Positions 1-13,000 of a stretch of DNA of 64,000 nt are shown piece by piece. The stretch lies in the NCBI RefSeq assembly GCF_012926615.1, contig NZ_JABBNU010000007.1, positions 124,001 through 188,000 on the forward strand, given 5' to 3'. The number at the start of each line of letters is the position of its first letter. Position 1 is the first letter of the stretch. The notes beneath the pieces are model-generated. The model was given only the letters and a program-made list of their open reading frames with translations, did not search any database and was not told the DNA's origin. This DNA is from Marinigracilibium pacificum (GTDB taxonomy: Bacteria > Bacteroidota > Bacteroidia > Cytophagales > Cyclobacteriaceae). The position numbers and the translations under genes were made by a program.

Positions 1-597
1 TTTAGTCTTTCAGTAGCTAAAATCCCTACTTTTAGAGATCTGATATTGATTTTGGCTGTTGCTTTCTCTGCTGTTGCTGTTGGTCATTTAATGGCGGATT
101 TCTTTGCTCCGTGGTTTTCAGAACACCTTCCTGAATTGAGCAAAAAGATGAGTTTGGGTTCAGCATTTTTCTGGTTAATTATTGTAACGACAACCATCGG
201 TTTTGTACTATCATTTACCCGAGTAAGAGAGTTAGAAGGTGCCGGAGCTAGTAAGGTTGGAAGTGTATTTATATACATATTGGTAGCTACAATTGGTATG
301 CAAATGGATATAGCTGCAGTTGTTGAATATCCTCAATATTTTTTAATAGGATTAATATGGATGATATTCCATGTTGTGATATTAATGGTTGTTGCCAAAC
401 TTATTAAAGCACCGTTTTTCTTTGTTGCTGTAGGCAGTAAAGCAAATATTGGTGGTGCAGCTTCTGCACCGGTAGTTGCAGCTGCTTTCCATCCGTCATT
501 AGCTCCTGTTGGAGTATTACTGGCAGTATTGGGATATGCTTTGGGTACTTATGGTGCTTATATATGTGCATTATTGATGCAAGCCATAACTGGTTAG
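1..597 (+). CDS. DUF819 family integral membrane protein, C-terminal part
   Basis: The reading frame is open from base 1, so the gene starts before the window and only the last 198 residues are seen. The visible part is very hydrophobic, with about five membrane-spanning segments separated by short loops, and a glycine/alanine-rich stretch (SKANIGGAASAPVVAAAF) near the end. That stretch and the overall pattern fit the DUF819 (YjcL-like) family of inner-membrane proteins. The family has no established substrate, although its fold resembles secondary transporters. The ATT and TTG codons around base 46 are internal rather than starts, because the frame continues upstream. Family assignment is from recalled sequence pattern; function is unknown. 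Confidence 0.75.
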   Translation, partial: FSLSVAKIPTFRDLILILAVAFSAVAVGHLMADFFAPWFSEHLPELSKKMSLGSAFFWLIIVTTTIGFVLSFTRVRELEGAGASKVGSVFIYILVATIGMQMDIAAVVEYPQYFLIGLIWMIFHVVILMVVAKLIKAPFFFVAVGSKANIGGAASAPVVAAAFHPSLAPVGVLLAVLGYALGTYGAYICALLMQAITG

Positions 598-674
598 ATA
601 TCACTTGACAGATTTTAGGGGTTTTAGTATAAAATCTATTGAACATTTAAAGATCTAATTCCGTTTTATGGGAT

Positions 675-935
675 ATGAGTAAAAAAGATGCTGTAAAACA
701 TTTTGCTTTTGTATGTAGCGGAAAGTCATGCAAGAAGTGTGGAAGTAAGGAGTTAGAGAAGAGTTTATCTCATGCGGCTAAAAAACATGACTTGAAGGGT
801 AAGTTCAAGGTTATTAATACAAAATGTACAGGCAGATGTAAAGAGTCTCCGGTAATGATAATCAAAGATCACTGGCATGTGATGGTGAAACCGGAAGACG
901 GAGAAAAGTATTTAAAAAAGTATATTTTACAATAA
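675..935 (+). CDS. Thioredoxin-like [2Fe-2S] ferredoxin domain protein
   Basis: An 86-residue soluble protein. Four cysteines are arranged as in thioredoxin-like [2Fe-2S] ferredoxins (NuoE-type fold): two near the N-terminus in CSGKSCKKCG and a second pair in KCTGRCKESP. The region after it (PVMIIKDHWHVMVKPEDGEKYLKKYI) resembles the conserved P-[VM]-[VM] strand and closing helix of that fold. Likely role: a small electron carrier in the cytoplasm, partner unknown. It lies 77 bases after the DUF819 gene, possibly in the same transcript, and is followed directly by a strong hairpin terminator. The first pair is followed by an extra CG, so the exact cluster ligands are uncertain. Confidence 0.75.
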   Translation: MSKKDAVKHFAFVCSGKSCKKCGSKELEKSLSHAAKKHDLKGKFKVINTKCTGRCKESPVMIIKDHWHVMVKPEDGEKYLKKYILQ

Positions 936-936
936 T

Positions 937-962
937 AAAAGGGATCGTTTTCGATCCCTTTT
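937..962. terminator. Bidirectional intrinsic terminator
   Basis: An 11-bp perfect stem (AAAAGGGATCG and its complement) with a 4-base T loop lies between the convergent ferredoxin-like gene and aconitase. A-tract and T-tract flank it on both sides, so it can serve both strands. Confidence 0.85.
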
Positions 963-992
963 CTATTTATTAATGATTCTTGTAAATTATCT

Positions 993-3257
993 TTATGCGT
1001 TTTGCTTCTTGATAAGATTAAGTGCAGAACCTGCCTTAAACCACTCAATCTGACCTTCATTGTAAGTATGGTTAGTTACAATTGTGTCTGTAGATCCATC
1101 AGCATGGGTAAGCTTTAAAGTTAAAGGCTTACCAGGTGCAAATGACTCAAGATCAATGATATCGATAGTGTCATCTTCCAGAATCTTATCATAATCACTT
1201 TCGTCTGCAAAAGTAATACCTAACATACCTTGCTTTTTAAGGTTAGTTTCGTGAATTCTGGCAAATGATTTAACTAGAACAACTCTAACGCCAAGGTGAC
1301 GAGGCTCCATCGCAGCATGCTCTCTTGAAGAACCTTCACCGTAGTTGTGATCACCAACAACAATTGAAGGAATACCTTCAGCTTTGTAATGGCGAGCTAC
1401 CTGAGGAACACCATTGTATTCACCAGAAATCTGATCTTTAACTGTATCTGTTTCATCATTGAAGAAGTTAACAGCACCAGTTAAAAGATTGTTAGAAATG
1501 TTGTCAAGGTGACCTCTGTATTTTAACCAAGGGCCAGCCATAGAGATATGGTCTGTAGTACATTTTCCTTTAGCCTTGATTAAAAGCTTCATTCCAGTAA
1601 TGTTTTTACCATCCCAAGGCTGGAAAGGAGAAAGAAGTTGTAATCTGTCACTATCAGGACTTACAATTACTTCTACTCCGCTGCCATCTTCAGCAGGAGC
1701 CTGGTATCCAGCATCCTCAACAGAAAAACCTTTAATTGGTAATTCAATACCTTTAGGTTCAGGTAACTTCACATCTTCACCCGCTTCATTTTTCAATGTA
1801 TCAGTCATTGGGTTGAATGTCAGGTCACCAGCAATTGCAAATGCAGTTACGATTTCCGGAGAAGCAACAAATGAGTGAGTGTTTGGATTACCGTCGTTTC
1901 TTTTAGCAAAGTTTCTGTTGAAAGAAGTGATAATAGAGTTCTTTCTTGTCGGGTCATCAGTATGACGTGCCCACTGACCGATACAAGGTCCACAAGCATT
2001 AGCAAGAACAACACCACCCATTTTTTCAAATGTGTTAAGATATCCGTCACGTTCAACAGTATATCTAACCAATTCAGAACCTGGAGTGATTGTAAACTCA
2101 GCTTTAGCTTTAAGTCCTTGATTTTGTGCAGACTCAGCAACTGATGCAGCTCTTGTGATATCCTCATAAGAAGAGTTAGTACAAGATCCGATCAATCCAA
2201 CTTCAAGCTTCTCAGGCCAGTTGTTTTCTTTTACTTCTTTTGCAAATTGAGATAAAGGAGTTGCTCTGTCCGGAGTAAAAGGACCATTGATATGAGGCTC
2301 AAGCTCAGAAAGATTGATCTCAATCACCTGGTCAAAATACTGCTCAGGGTTAGCATAAACCTCTGCATCACCAGTTAAATGTTCTTTAATTTTATCTGCC
2401 ATCTCTGCTACCTCAGCTCTTTCAGTTGAACGAAGGTAATCAGACATGCTCTTATCATATCCGAAGGTAGAAGTTGTAGCACCGATTTCAGCACCCATGT
2501 TACAGATAGTACCCTTACCAGTACATGATAAAGATTCAGCACCTTCACCAAAGTATTCAACAATCGCACCAGTACCACCTTTTACAGTAAGGATTCCAGC
2601 AACCTTAAGAATAACATCTTTCGCTGAAGTCCATCCGCTTAATTTACCAGTTAGTTTAACACCGATAAGTTTAGGGAATTTAAGCTCCCAAGGCATTCCA
2701 GCCATAACGTCAACTGCATCAGCACCACCAACACCAACAGCAACCATTCCTAGTCCACCGGCATTAACAGTATGAGAGTCAGTTCCGATCATCATTCCAC
2801 CAGGGAAAGCATAGTTTTCCAATACTACCTGGTGAATAATACCAGCACCTGGCTTCCAGAAACCGATACCATATTTATTAGAAACAGAACTTAAGAAGTC
2901 ATAAACTTCCTTATTGTTCGATTTTGCTTTTTCAAGATCTTTGTCAGCACCAATTTCAGCCTGGATAAGGTGATCACAGTGTACAGTAGATGGTACTGCT
3001 ACCTTTTTCTTTCCAGCTTGCATGAACTGAAGAAGAGCCATCTGAGCAGTAGCATCCTGCATAGCCACTCTGTCTGGTGCGAAATCTACATATGACTTAG
3101 CTCTTTCAAACACCTCAAGTTGCTGACTCTCATGTAGGTGACTATAAAGAATCTTTTCAGTTAACGTAAGAGGACGGTTAACGAGCTTGCGGGCATTGTC
3201 AATTTTACCCGGCATTGCCTCGTAAACGGCCTTAATCATTTCAATATCAAATGCCAT
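993..3257 (-). CDS. acnA: Aconitate hydratase
   Basis: A 754-residue aconitase that interconverts citrate and isocitrate in the TCA cycle, cytoplasmic. The [4Fe-4S] ligand motifs are visible: DHLIQAE and [11 protein letters not shown] in the N-terminal half, [10 protein letters not shown], and the paired cysteines in [11 protein letters not shown]. The swivel domain follows, with the [19 protein letters not shown] active-site stretch. The length matches mitochondrial-type aconitases, which are usual in Bacteroidota, rather than the ~890-residue AcnA or ~860-residue AcnB of proteobacteria; the symbol is therefore used in a general sense. It is transcribed alone, convergent with the ferredoxin-like gene and sharing its terminator. 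The first Met gives a typical N-terminus for this class. Confidence 0.96.
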   Translation of the reverse strand: MAFDIEMIKAVYEAMPGKIDNARKLVNRPLTLTEKILYSHLHESQQLEVFERAKSYVDFAPDRVAMQDATAQMALLQFMQAGKKKVAVPSTVHCDHLIQAEIGADKDLEKAKSNNKEVYDFLSSVSNKYGIGFWKPGAGIIHQVVLENYAFPGGMMIGTDSHTVNAGGLGMVAVGVGGADAVDVMAGMPWELKFPKLIGVKLTGKLSGWTSAKDVILKVAGILTVKGGTGAIVEYFGEGAESLSCTGKGTICNMGAEIGATTSTFGYDKSMSDYLRSTERAEVAEMADKIKEHLTGDAEVYANPEQYFDQVIEINLSELEPHINGPFTPDRATPLSQFAKEVKENNWPEKLEVGLIGSCTNSSYEDITRAASVAESAQNQGLKAKAEFTITPGSELVRYTVERDGYLNTFEKMGGVVLANACGPCIGQWARHTDDPTRKNSIITSFNRNFAKRNDGNPNTHSFVASPEIVTAFAIAGDLTFNPMTDTLKNEAGEDVKLPEPKGIELPIKGFSVEDAGYQAPAEDGSGVEVIVSPDSDRLQLLSPFQPWDGKNITGMKLLIKAKGKCTTDHISMAGPWLKYRGHLDNISNNLLTGAVNFFNDETDTVKDQISGEYNGVPQVARHYKAEGIPSIVVGDHNYGEGSSREHAAMEPRHLGVRVVLVKSFARIHETNLKKQGMLGITFADESDYDKILEDDTIDIIDLESFAPGKPLTLKLTHADGSTDTIVTNHTYNEGQIEWFKAGSALNLIKKQNA

Positions 3258-3673
3258 ATTTATACAGTCTAAATTATGCTAAACTAATTTGAGCCACGAA
3301 TTTAAATAAAAGGAATTAATCTTTAAAGTGTATTGGTCTCTATCATATATTAAATTCCTTTTTTAGAGCCTGTCTAAAGAAGGAGATGGCTGAAAATGTA
3401 ATATTTATAGTTTTAAGTCTATTTATTTGTGATTAGGCATATACTAAAATTGTATTTTTATTTGAAAAATGACTATTTATTGCTTTTATTGAGTTAATTT
3501 CACGTGTTAATTTAGTATATGGTTATTTTGGTTGTAGCAGTATAAGCAGCCTTATTTTTTAGATAAATAGTGAAAATTAGTCGATAGAGTAACTAATTTA
3601 ATTGATATAGAGGTTACAAATATTATTTATAACTTATATATAGATACAAAGTTAAATCCGGATTTTTTAAACC
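3258..3673. other. AT-rich intergenic region without recognised gene
   Basis: A 416-base stretch between the divergent aconitase and small exported protein genes. It is very AT-rich and must hold promoters for both directions. The only structure seen is a 10-bp inverted repeat (AAAAGGAATT at 3308-3317 with its complement at 3353-3362) separated by 35 bases. No tRNA-like or coding pattern was found. Confidence 0.5.
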
Positions 3674-4009
3674 ATGAAGAAAATTTTCTTATTACTTATT
3701 TTAGTAATTACTTCTTTTAATAGTCTGAAGTCAACTGAAATTAATGATCCAGAAATTGTTGGTGTAAAAATAGTAGATCAACACAATGATAATTTTTCTA
3801 TTGAAGTTGAGATTTCAAGTGAAGTTTCTTCATTTACTTATATTGTCTATTTAAATAAACTACCAAATTTCACTGTTGTTGAAAAAGGGAATTCTTCGAA
3901 TAGGGTATTGAAAGTTTCTGGTTTGTTAAAATCGGAAATCTACATTATTACTTTTGAGGATGAAAATGGTAATAAGTTTAATACGGATTTAATAAAATTT
4001 GCTTTATAA
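3674..4009 (+). CDS. Small exported protein of unknown function
   Basis: A 111-residue protein that I cannot assign to a family. The first ~20 residues (MKKIFLLLILVITSFNSLKS) form a clear Sec signal peptide. The mature ~90 residues alternate hydrophobic and polar positions as in a single beta-sandwich domain, with no cysteine. The closing part (LKVSGLLKSEIYIITFEDENGNKF) loosely resembles the Y-x-[IV]-x-[VF]-x-D-x-x-G-x ending of SprB-like repeats and FN3 domains. It ends 30 bases before the giant surface protein and has no terminator after it, so the two are probably co-transcribed. A role connected with that protein is only inferred from position. Confidence 0.6.
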   Translation: MKKIFLLLILVITSFNSLKSTEINDPEIVGVKIVDQHNDNFSIEVEISSEVSSFTYIVYLNKLPNFTVVEKGNSSNRVLKVSGLLKSEIYIITFEDENGNKFNTDLIKFAL

Positions 4010-4039
4010 AACATTCATGTTATTAATATTCATTTTAGA

Positions 4040-7000
4040 ATGAGTAAAATACTAAATACAGGCCTGATTTTTTTAATATTTCTTTCAACAAGTTTTGCAG
4101 TAAGTGCTCAACTAAGCGCTAGCCTGACGGTTACCCCGGTTACTTGTAATGGAGATGCTGATGGAACAGTAACTATCACAATTCAGAATGGTACCGCACC
4201 ATTTGATGTGTTTTTGTATGGTAGTAGTGGATTCCCGACTTTTCCAATAGCAACAGTTTTTGGTTTAACGGAAAACACTTATACTTTTACGGGACTTAGT
4301 GGTGATGCATATCAAGCTATTGTTCAAGATGATGCAGGAGCGCAAGTATTGACTCCTAGGGTTACACTTTTTGAGCCGGACCCTTTAATTATAGATAATT
4401 TTTCCGCTTCCAATATTTCATGCAGTGGTGCTAATGATGGTTCCATATCTTTTGATAATGTATCAGGAGGAAATGGTGGTTATGAATATAGTATTGATGG
4501 AGGAGCAAATTACGTTTCCTCTACTACTTTTACCGGTTTAACACCAGGGTCATACGATATGGTTGTCAGGGATGTTAATGGATGTCTTTCTTCTTTAAAT
4601 AATGTTGTTTTAACTGAGCCAAATACTTTAACAATTGGTACTGTTGATGTTATAGATGCAACATGTTTTGGGGATCCAGGTACAATAACCATCATAGGTG
4701 TAAGCGGAGGGACTACCCCTTATGAATATAGCATTGATAATGGAGCTACATTCCAGTCTTCTAATGTATTTAACCCTACAGCAGGATCATACAATATTGT
4801 TGTTCAGGATGCAAACGGTTGCCGGGTTACTGATAATGCAACGATCAATGAGCCGACCCAGGTTGTTATTGACCAGGTAAATTCTGATGATGAGTCGTGT
4901 AGTGGGGCAGCTGACGGCCGTCTTTCTGTTGATGGTGTTTCAGGTGGAAATGGGCCATATAGATATAGTATAGATGGTGGAGCTACTTTTCAGGCTTCAA
5001 AGATATTTAATAATTTACCTGCAGGAACCTATGATGTTATTGCTCAAGACGATCTAGGATGTATTTCTCCAGTTTTTGAAGTAACTATTAATGAGGCAGC
5101 TGCTGTTGTTATTGATAACGTAAATACAACTGATGCTACTTGTAATGGAAATGCTGATGGCCAAATTTCTATTACGGCATCCGGTGGAAATGGTGTTTTT
5201 GAATATAGTTCGGATGGTGGTTCAACTTTCCAGTCATCAAATATATTTACTGGATTAGCAGCTGGAACTTATGATGTTCAGGTAAGAGGTGGTAATGGCT
5301 GTCTTTCTCCTATTGTTCAGGCAACTATTAATGAGCCAACTGCTGTTGTTATAGATGATTTTACCTCAAATGATGTTTTATGTTTTGGTGAATCAAATGG
5401 TTCTATAACAATAAATGCTGTTTCAGGAGGAAGTGGTTCTTATGAATATAGCATAAATGGTGGTACTACTTTCCAAGCTTCCAATTCTTTTACTGGTTTA
5501 CCTGTGGGAGGATACGATTTAGTTGTTAGAGATGCAAATGGCTGTGAATCAGCTATACAACTTGTAAGTATTAATCAGCCAACAGAGCTATTAATTGGAA
5601 CCATAACACCAACTGATGCATCATGTAATGGAGCTGCTGATGGAACAATAACAATAACTGGAGTTTCAGGTGGTACTGCTCCTTATGAATACTCTATTGA
5701 TAATGGAGCTAGTTTTGTAACGTCAAATACATTTACAGGTATAAGTTCTGGGACTTATAATATTGTAGTTCGTGATGCCAATGGCTGTACAGTTTCAGGT
5801 AATACTACTGTAAGCGAGCCAGTTGCTGTTGCTATAGTAGGAGCAGATAAAACTGACGAGTCTTGTAATGGTGCATCAGATGGATCTATAACTTTTACAT
5901 CTGTAGTTGGAGGAGCAGGGTTGCCTTATGAATTCAGTATTGATGGAGGAACAACTTATCAAAACTCTAATGTATTTACTGGATTAGCTGCCGGTACATA
6001 TGATTTAATTGCAAGAGATGGAAATGGTTGTGAATCTGGAGTTGTTCAGGTGACAATAAATCCTGCAACTTCAATAAATGTTGATAATATAGCTGTTGTT
6101 GATGCTACTTGTAATGGAGATACAAATGGAGAACTAACTATTTCAGCTTCAGGTGGAAATGGTGTTTTTGAATATAGTATTGATGGAGGAACAACTTTCC
6201 AGGCTTCTAATAATTTTGCCGGACTTGCTTCTGGTACTTATGATATTCAAGTACGTGATGGAAACGGATGTCTTTCTCCAATTGTTCAGGCAACAATTAA
6301 TGAACCTGATGTAGTTACTATAGATAATATAACTTCTACAGATGTTCTGTGCTTTGGCGAATCAACAGGTTCAATAGTTATTGATGCTGTTTCCGGAGGA
6401 TCAGGAACTTTTGAATATAGTGTTGATGGGGGAACTACCTTCCAATCATCAAATAGTTTTACAGGATTGGCTACTGGTAACTATGATATTCAGGTAAGAG
6501 ATTCAAATGGCTGTCTGTCAGCTATTTCAAATGTAGTTATTGCCGAACCAGCTGAATTGTTAATCGGTTCTATTGATAAAACGGATGCAATCTGTAATGG
6601 TGTTGCTGATGGATCAATAACAATAACTGGAGTGTCAGGCGGTACTGCACCTTATGAATACAGTATTGATAATGGTGCGACATTTCAAACGGTAAATAAC
6701 TTCGTAGATATAAGTGCTGGAGCTTATAATATTGTAGTTCGTGATGCCAATGGTTGTACTGTAACAGGTAATACCACTGTAAATGAACCAGTTGCAGTTT
6801 CAATAGATGTAATTTCTTCGACAGATGAAACTTGTAATGGTTCTGCTGATGGAACAATCACTGTTGAAACAGTTAGTGGAGGAGATGGAGGACCTTACGA
6901 ATATAGTTTTGATGGAGGATCCACATTCCAAAGTTCAAATACATTTACAGGTTTAGCTTCCGGTGTATATGATGTTGTTGCCCGGGATGGTAATGGATGT

Positions 7001-10000
7001 GAGTCTTTAGTTTCTCAAGTAACAATTAATGCTGCTATATCTGTAGCCGTCGATAATATTACAGTTGTTGATGCTACTTGTAATGGAGATACAAATGGAG
7101 AACTAACTATTTCAGCTTCAGGTGGTAATGGTGTTTTTGAATATAGTATTGATGGAGGAACAACCTTCCAGGCTTCTAATAATTTTGCCGGACTTGCTTC
7201 TGGTACTTATGATATTCAAGTACGTGATGGAAACGGATGTCTTTCTCCAGTTGTTCAGGCAACAATTAATGAACCTGATGTAGTTACTATAGATAATATA
7301 ACTTCTACAGATGTTCTGTGCTTTGGCGAATCAACAGGTTCAATAGTTATTGATGCCGTTTCCGGAGGATCAGGAACTTTTGAATATAGTGTTGATGGGG
7401 GAACAACTTTCCAATCATCAAATAGTTTTACAGGATTAGCTACTGGTAACTATGATATTCAGGTAAGAGATTCAAATGGCTGTCTGTCAGCTATTTCAAA
7501 TGTAGTTATTGCCGAACCAGCTGAATTGTTAATCGGTTCTATTGATAAAACGGATGCAACCTGTAATGGTGTTGCTGATGGAACGATAACAATAACTGGC
7601 GTTTCTGGCGGTACTACTCCTTATGAATACAGTATCGATAATGGTACGACATTTCAAGCAGCAAATAACTTCGTAGATATAAGTGCTGGATCTTATAATA
7701 TTATAGTTCGTGATGCAAATGGTTGTACTGTAACAAGTAATACCACTGTAAATGAGCCAGTTGAAATTTTAATAGATGCAATTTCTTCGACAGATGAAAC
7801 TTGTAATGGTTCTGCTGATGGAACGATAACTGTTGAAACAGTTAGTGGAGGAGATGGTGGTCCTTATGAATACAGCCTTGATGGAGGAACTATCTTCCAG
7901 AGTTCAAATTTATTTAACGGTTTGGTATCAGGTGTTTATGATGTAGTTGTAAGAGATGGTAATAATTGTATATCTCAGGTTTCTCAAATTACAATCAATG
8001 CTGCTCCTTCTGTTGTAATTGACAATATTTCGGTTACTGATGCGACATGCAATGGTATTGGAGATGGTGCGTTAATAATTAGTGCATCCGGAGGCACAGG
8101 TACATATGAGTTTAGTATTGATGCAGGAACAACTTTTCAAAATGGAAATAATTTCATAGGGTTGACTGCTGGAACATATGATGTAGTTGTTAGAGATGGA
8201 AATGGTTGTATTGCTTCAGAGCAAGCAATAATTAATGAACCAACTGCTTTGGTTATCGATAATATTACTACCGTTGATGCCGGATGTACAACTGGTTCTG
8301 AAGGTGAGATAAATATTTCAGTATCAGGCGGTACACCAACTTATGATTATAGTATTGACGGTGGAAATAATTTCATCCCAGGTAATCCTTCATTCACCGG
8401 ACTGACAGCTGGTACTTATGATATAGTTGTTAGGGATGCAAACGGATGTACAGTTACCTCTACAGCAACTATTGATCCGGGGGCAAATATTACTGTTGGT
8501 AATATTATTCCAGTAGATGAATCTTGTGATGGAAATGCCGATGGAAGTATTGAATTACAAACTATAAATGGTGGTACTCCTCCTTATACATTCAGTACAG
8601 ATGGTGGTGTTACTTACCCGTTTAATGCTCCTGGTTCTACAGGCGACATTCTTACAGCCGGAACATACTCTATATTTGTCAGAGATGCTTCGGGTTGTTT
8701 TGTAGATCTTGGTACCCAGACTATTAACACTACTCCACGTGTTACTCCTGAAATAACAATTTCTGCGGATCAAAATCCTTCTTGTATTGGTTCTACGATC
8801 AATTTTACTGCTACTATTAACAATGCTGGAGTAGATCCTGATATCGCCTGGTTCGTAAATGGAGCTGAAGTTCAGGTAGATAAGTCAGGAACTTATTCGG
8901 GAACAACTTTAAATGATAATGATATAGTTTCAGCAGAAGTAAGAGTAACAGATGCTTCGTTTACTTGTGTTACTTCGACTGTTGTTACTTCAAACGATAT
9001 AACTGTAGATTACCAGAATAACCTGGTAGCATCAGTAAATCTAACAGTTAATCCTGCCCCGTCATGTGATGGTGAACCGGTTACTTTAACAGCTATTCCT
9101 TCAAACGGAGGTGCAAATCCTACTTTTGAGTGGTCTGTTAATGGAGTAGTTCAGGTGGGTGAAGTTTCTGAAACTTTCGTTAGCTCGACATTATCTGATG
9201 GTGATGATGTTGAGGTAGTTATGACTGCTGACCCTGCGTTTACCTGTGTTACAGGTAGCCCTGCAAGTGCTTCAACAACTATTAATATAGCGCCAGTTGA
9301 GAACCTGACAGTTGATATTACTGCTGATCAGAACAATATTTGTGAAAGTGGGACTATAAACTTTACCTCTTTAATAAACGGAGGTGGAACGAACCCTACT
9401 TATCAATGGTTAATTGATGGAAACCCAATAACAGGTGAAACTAATGATTCATTTGTATTAAGTGGATTAGCTTCAGGTACATACGATGTATCGCTAAGAG
9501 TGACATCAAGTAATCCATGCGCAAATGGAAGTCCGGCAGTTTCAGCTCCTGTTTCCATTACAATTTCTCCGGAATTGGTAGCAGATATTAGTATCACTGC
9601 TGATCTAAACCCTGCTTGTACTGGTGATAATGTAACCTTTACAGCTAATGTGACTAATGGTGGAACAACTCCTGGAATCCAATGGAGAGTTAACGGAACT
9701 GATGTAACCGGTGAAACGGGACTAACATATACAACTAATACATTAAACGATGGAGATATAGTTACTGCGTTTTTAACTGTTGATCCAACTTCAGTTTGTA
9801 TAACACCAGCTTCGATTGAGTCTAATTCGATAAATATGTTGGTTGGTAATGGTTTTAACCCGTTAGTTGAAATCACAGCCGATCAAAATCCTATTTGTGC
9901 AGGTAATGATGTGACATTTACTTCAACTGTTAGTGCTGTTGGTACAAATCCTGTTTATCAATGGAGAATAGATGGTGTTGATCAGCCAGGTGCCACAAGT

Positions 10001-13000
10001 GACACATTTGTAGCTTCAGGATTAACTGATGGACAAGAAGTTTCATTGTTTGTAACTGTTGATCCTGCATTTACTTGTGCTAATCAACCTAGCGTGGGTG
10101 ATACTATAGCAATTAGTGTATCTAATTCAATTGATCCTTCAGTTGTATTAGTTTCAACTAATAACCCGGCTTGTCCTGGTGGAGATATTGTTTTCGAAGC
10201 ACAGCCTACAAATGGTGGTACAAATCCTACCTTCGAATGGTTTATTGATGGTAATTTAATTGCTGGTGAGACTAGCGAAACATTAACTTTTAATACAGCA
10301 ACTTTAAATGGTGGTGAAGTGATTTCAGTAGAAATGACAGTTGATCCTTCCTTGACTTGCGCAACTTCTACAGTAGTTTCTGCTTCTGAAAATATCCAGT
10401 TAAATACTGCTTCACCTGTAGGAGTAAATATTGTAGCAGACCAGAATCCGGTTTGTGATGGTGAACAAATTACTTTCACAGCAACAATAAATAATGCGGG
10501 AGCAAACCCTGTAATAAACTGGTATGTTGACAATTTATTAGTTCCTGGAGAAAATTCAGTCACTTATGCTGCTGTCTTAACAGATGGACAAATAGTAAAA
10601 GCAGTTGTTGATGCAGATCCTTCATTGACCTGTGTTTCTAATAATCCTGCCGAATCAAATGAGATAACAGTCAATACAAGTACTTCAGTTGATCCAACAG
10701 TTCAAATTTCGGTGGATCAAAATCCTGTTTGTATTAATGATGTTGTAACATTTACCTCAACAGTTAATAATGCAGGTGCTAATCCAACATACGAGTGGTA
10801 TGTAAATGGTGTACTGGTAGCTGGATTAAATGCTGATACATACTCAACAGATACTTTATCAAATAATGATATAATAAGGTTGGATGTGACTGCAGATCCT
10901 ACATTTAGATGTGCATCTGTAAATGCAGTTCAATCAAATGAAATTACCCTAGCAGTAGCAAGTCAGTTAAATGCATTTGTTGCAATTCAGCTAGACCAAA
11001 ATCCTTCATGTACTAATGATGATGTGACATTTAGTGTTGCATTGAGTATTGGTTCTGGCATTAACCCGACTTATGAGTGGTTTGTAAATGGAACTACCAC
11101 AGGTCAATTTGGAACTACTTTCACAACAAACTCTGTAGTATCAGGTGATGAGGTTTATGTTCAAATGACTGCTGATCCTACTGCAAGTTGTGTACAGGGA
11201 AGCCCGGCTATTTCCAATGTTATCCAGATTCAGCGTGTTGCTGATCTGACCATGGATGTATCAATAAGTGCTGACAGAACTCAAATATGTGATGGAGAAG
11301 AAGTTAATTTCACGGCATTCACTCAAAATGGAGGTGCTAATCCTTCATACCAATGGTTAATTAATGGAACAAGTGTAAACGGTGAAATTTCTCAAACATT
11401 TACTTCATCAACTTTAAATGATGGTGATATTGTAAGTGTGGTTGTAACTGCTGATCCAAATGTATCATGTGTTACAAATTCGCCGATAGAATCTAATGAA
11501 ATCACAATAAATGTAGGTGGTCAGGCACCTGTTGCTGTTGATGTTACTGCATCGGAAACTGCAATTTGTGCAGGAACATCAGTTACATTTACGGCTAATG
11601 CATCTAATGCAGGGCTAAATCCTGATTACCAATGGATAATCAATGGAGTGGATGTAGCAGGAGAGACCTCACCAACGTTTTCAACATCTACTTTAAATAA
11701 CGGAGATATAGTTTCTGTAAGATTAACAGCTGACCCTACATTAACATGTGCAGTAGGTAGCCCGGTTGAATCAACTGGAATTGCTATCCAGGTTGATAAT
11801 GCAGTACCACAAGCTCCTGTATTAGATCCGATTACAAATGCAATTTGTGAATCATTTACAATAAGCTGGAATAATGTAGCTGGGGCATCTTCGTATGAAG
11901 TAGATATTTCAACAGATAATTTCAATACGTTCATTACTGGCTATAATGCATTTAATACTGATCAGACTTCTTTGGTTGTTGCCGGTTTAACAACTGGAAC
12001 TACTTATGAAGTCAGAGTAAGAGCATTAAACGGTTGTGGTATTTCTGGTAATAGCAATATTGAGTCTGATACTCCAACAAATGATGGACCTCAAGCTCCA
12101 ACAAATATTCAAGCAGCAACAATTGATTGTGATGCATTCACTCTAAGCTGGAATGCAGCAGTTGGTGCATCTGGTTACTTTGTAGATATTGCTACTGATG
12201 CAGCATTTGCAAATAAAATAGTTGATAATGTTGACGCTGGAAATAACCTGACATATGATGTAACAGGATTGACTCAAGACACTGATTACTTCGTAAGGAT
12301 AGCAGGATATAATACTTGTGCTACAGGATCTTACTCTACAGTTGTTACAATTACAACTATTGGAACCCCATCGGCACCGGTAATTGCGTCGTCAAATGAA
12401 CTTTGTGATAGATATACAATAAGCTGGACAGCAGTTCCATCTGCAACCTCATATCAGATAGATGTTGCATTCGATGCTGCATTCACGGCAATATTGCCTA
12501 ATTATAATAACAGAGATATAGGAAATGTAACAACATTTAATGTTACAGGAATACCAGCTGAAACTACAGTATTCACACGTGTAAGAGCAGTAAACAATTG
12601 TGCTACAAGCATCAATTCAAATGTTGTTCAGTCAACTACGTTAGCAGCAGATGATCCTGCTTGTACAGGTGGTGGTACTGGCGAATGTGCAACAGTTAAG
12701 ATTACTCCTGAGCCGGTAGCTGCAACATGCTCTAACTCAGATGGTGGTGTATTCTTTGATATTGACCCTGCTGTACCATTAGTTAATAATGTAGGTGTAA
12801 TAATCGATTTAACAGGTCCGGCAGAGCGAACTAATTACAATGACTTTACTTTTGACGGTCTGCCACAGGGTATTTACCAGTATACAATTGTATATGGTGA
12901 TTCATCTTGTATCAAGACTGGAGAATTTACTATAGACAGATCAGGAACAATAGGAGAGCCTGTAGTTTCAGAGGTACAGAATTCAACATGTGTTGGTTCT

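Noticed and set aside
3361-3400. GAGCCTGTCTAAAGA as a possible insertion sequence end
   Set aside because: It loosely recalls ends of some IS families, but no second inverted end, target duplication or transposase is present nearby.
5132-8038. Regular direct repeats that could suggest a CRISPR array
   Set aside because: The period is 969 bases (and ~240 within it), the repeats are coding in one open frame and give SprB domains; there are no short identical repeats with unique spacers.
6570-11934. Several open frames of 70-159 codons antisense to the giant gene
   Set aside because: They arise from the low-stop codon bias of the repeats on the opposite strand, have no conserved motifs and repeat with the coding period.
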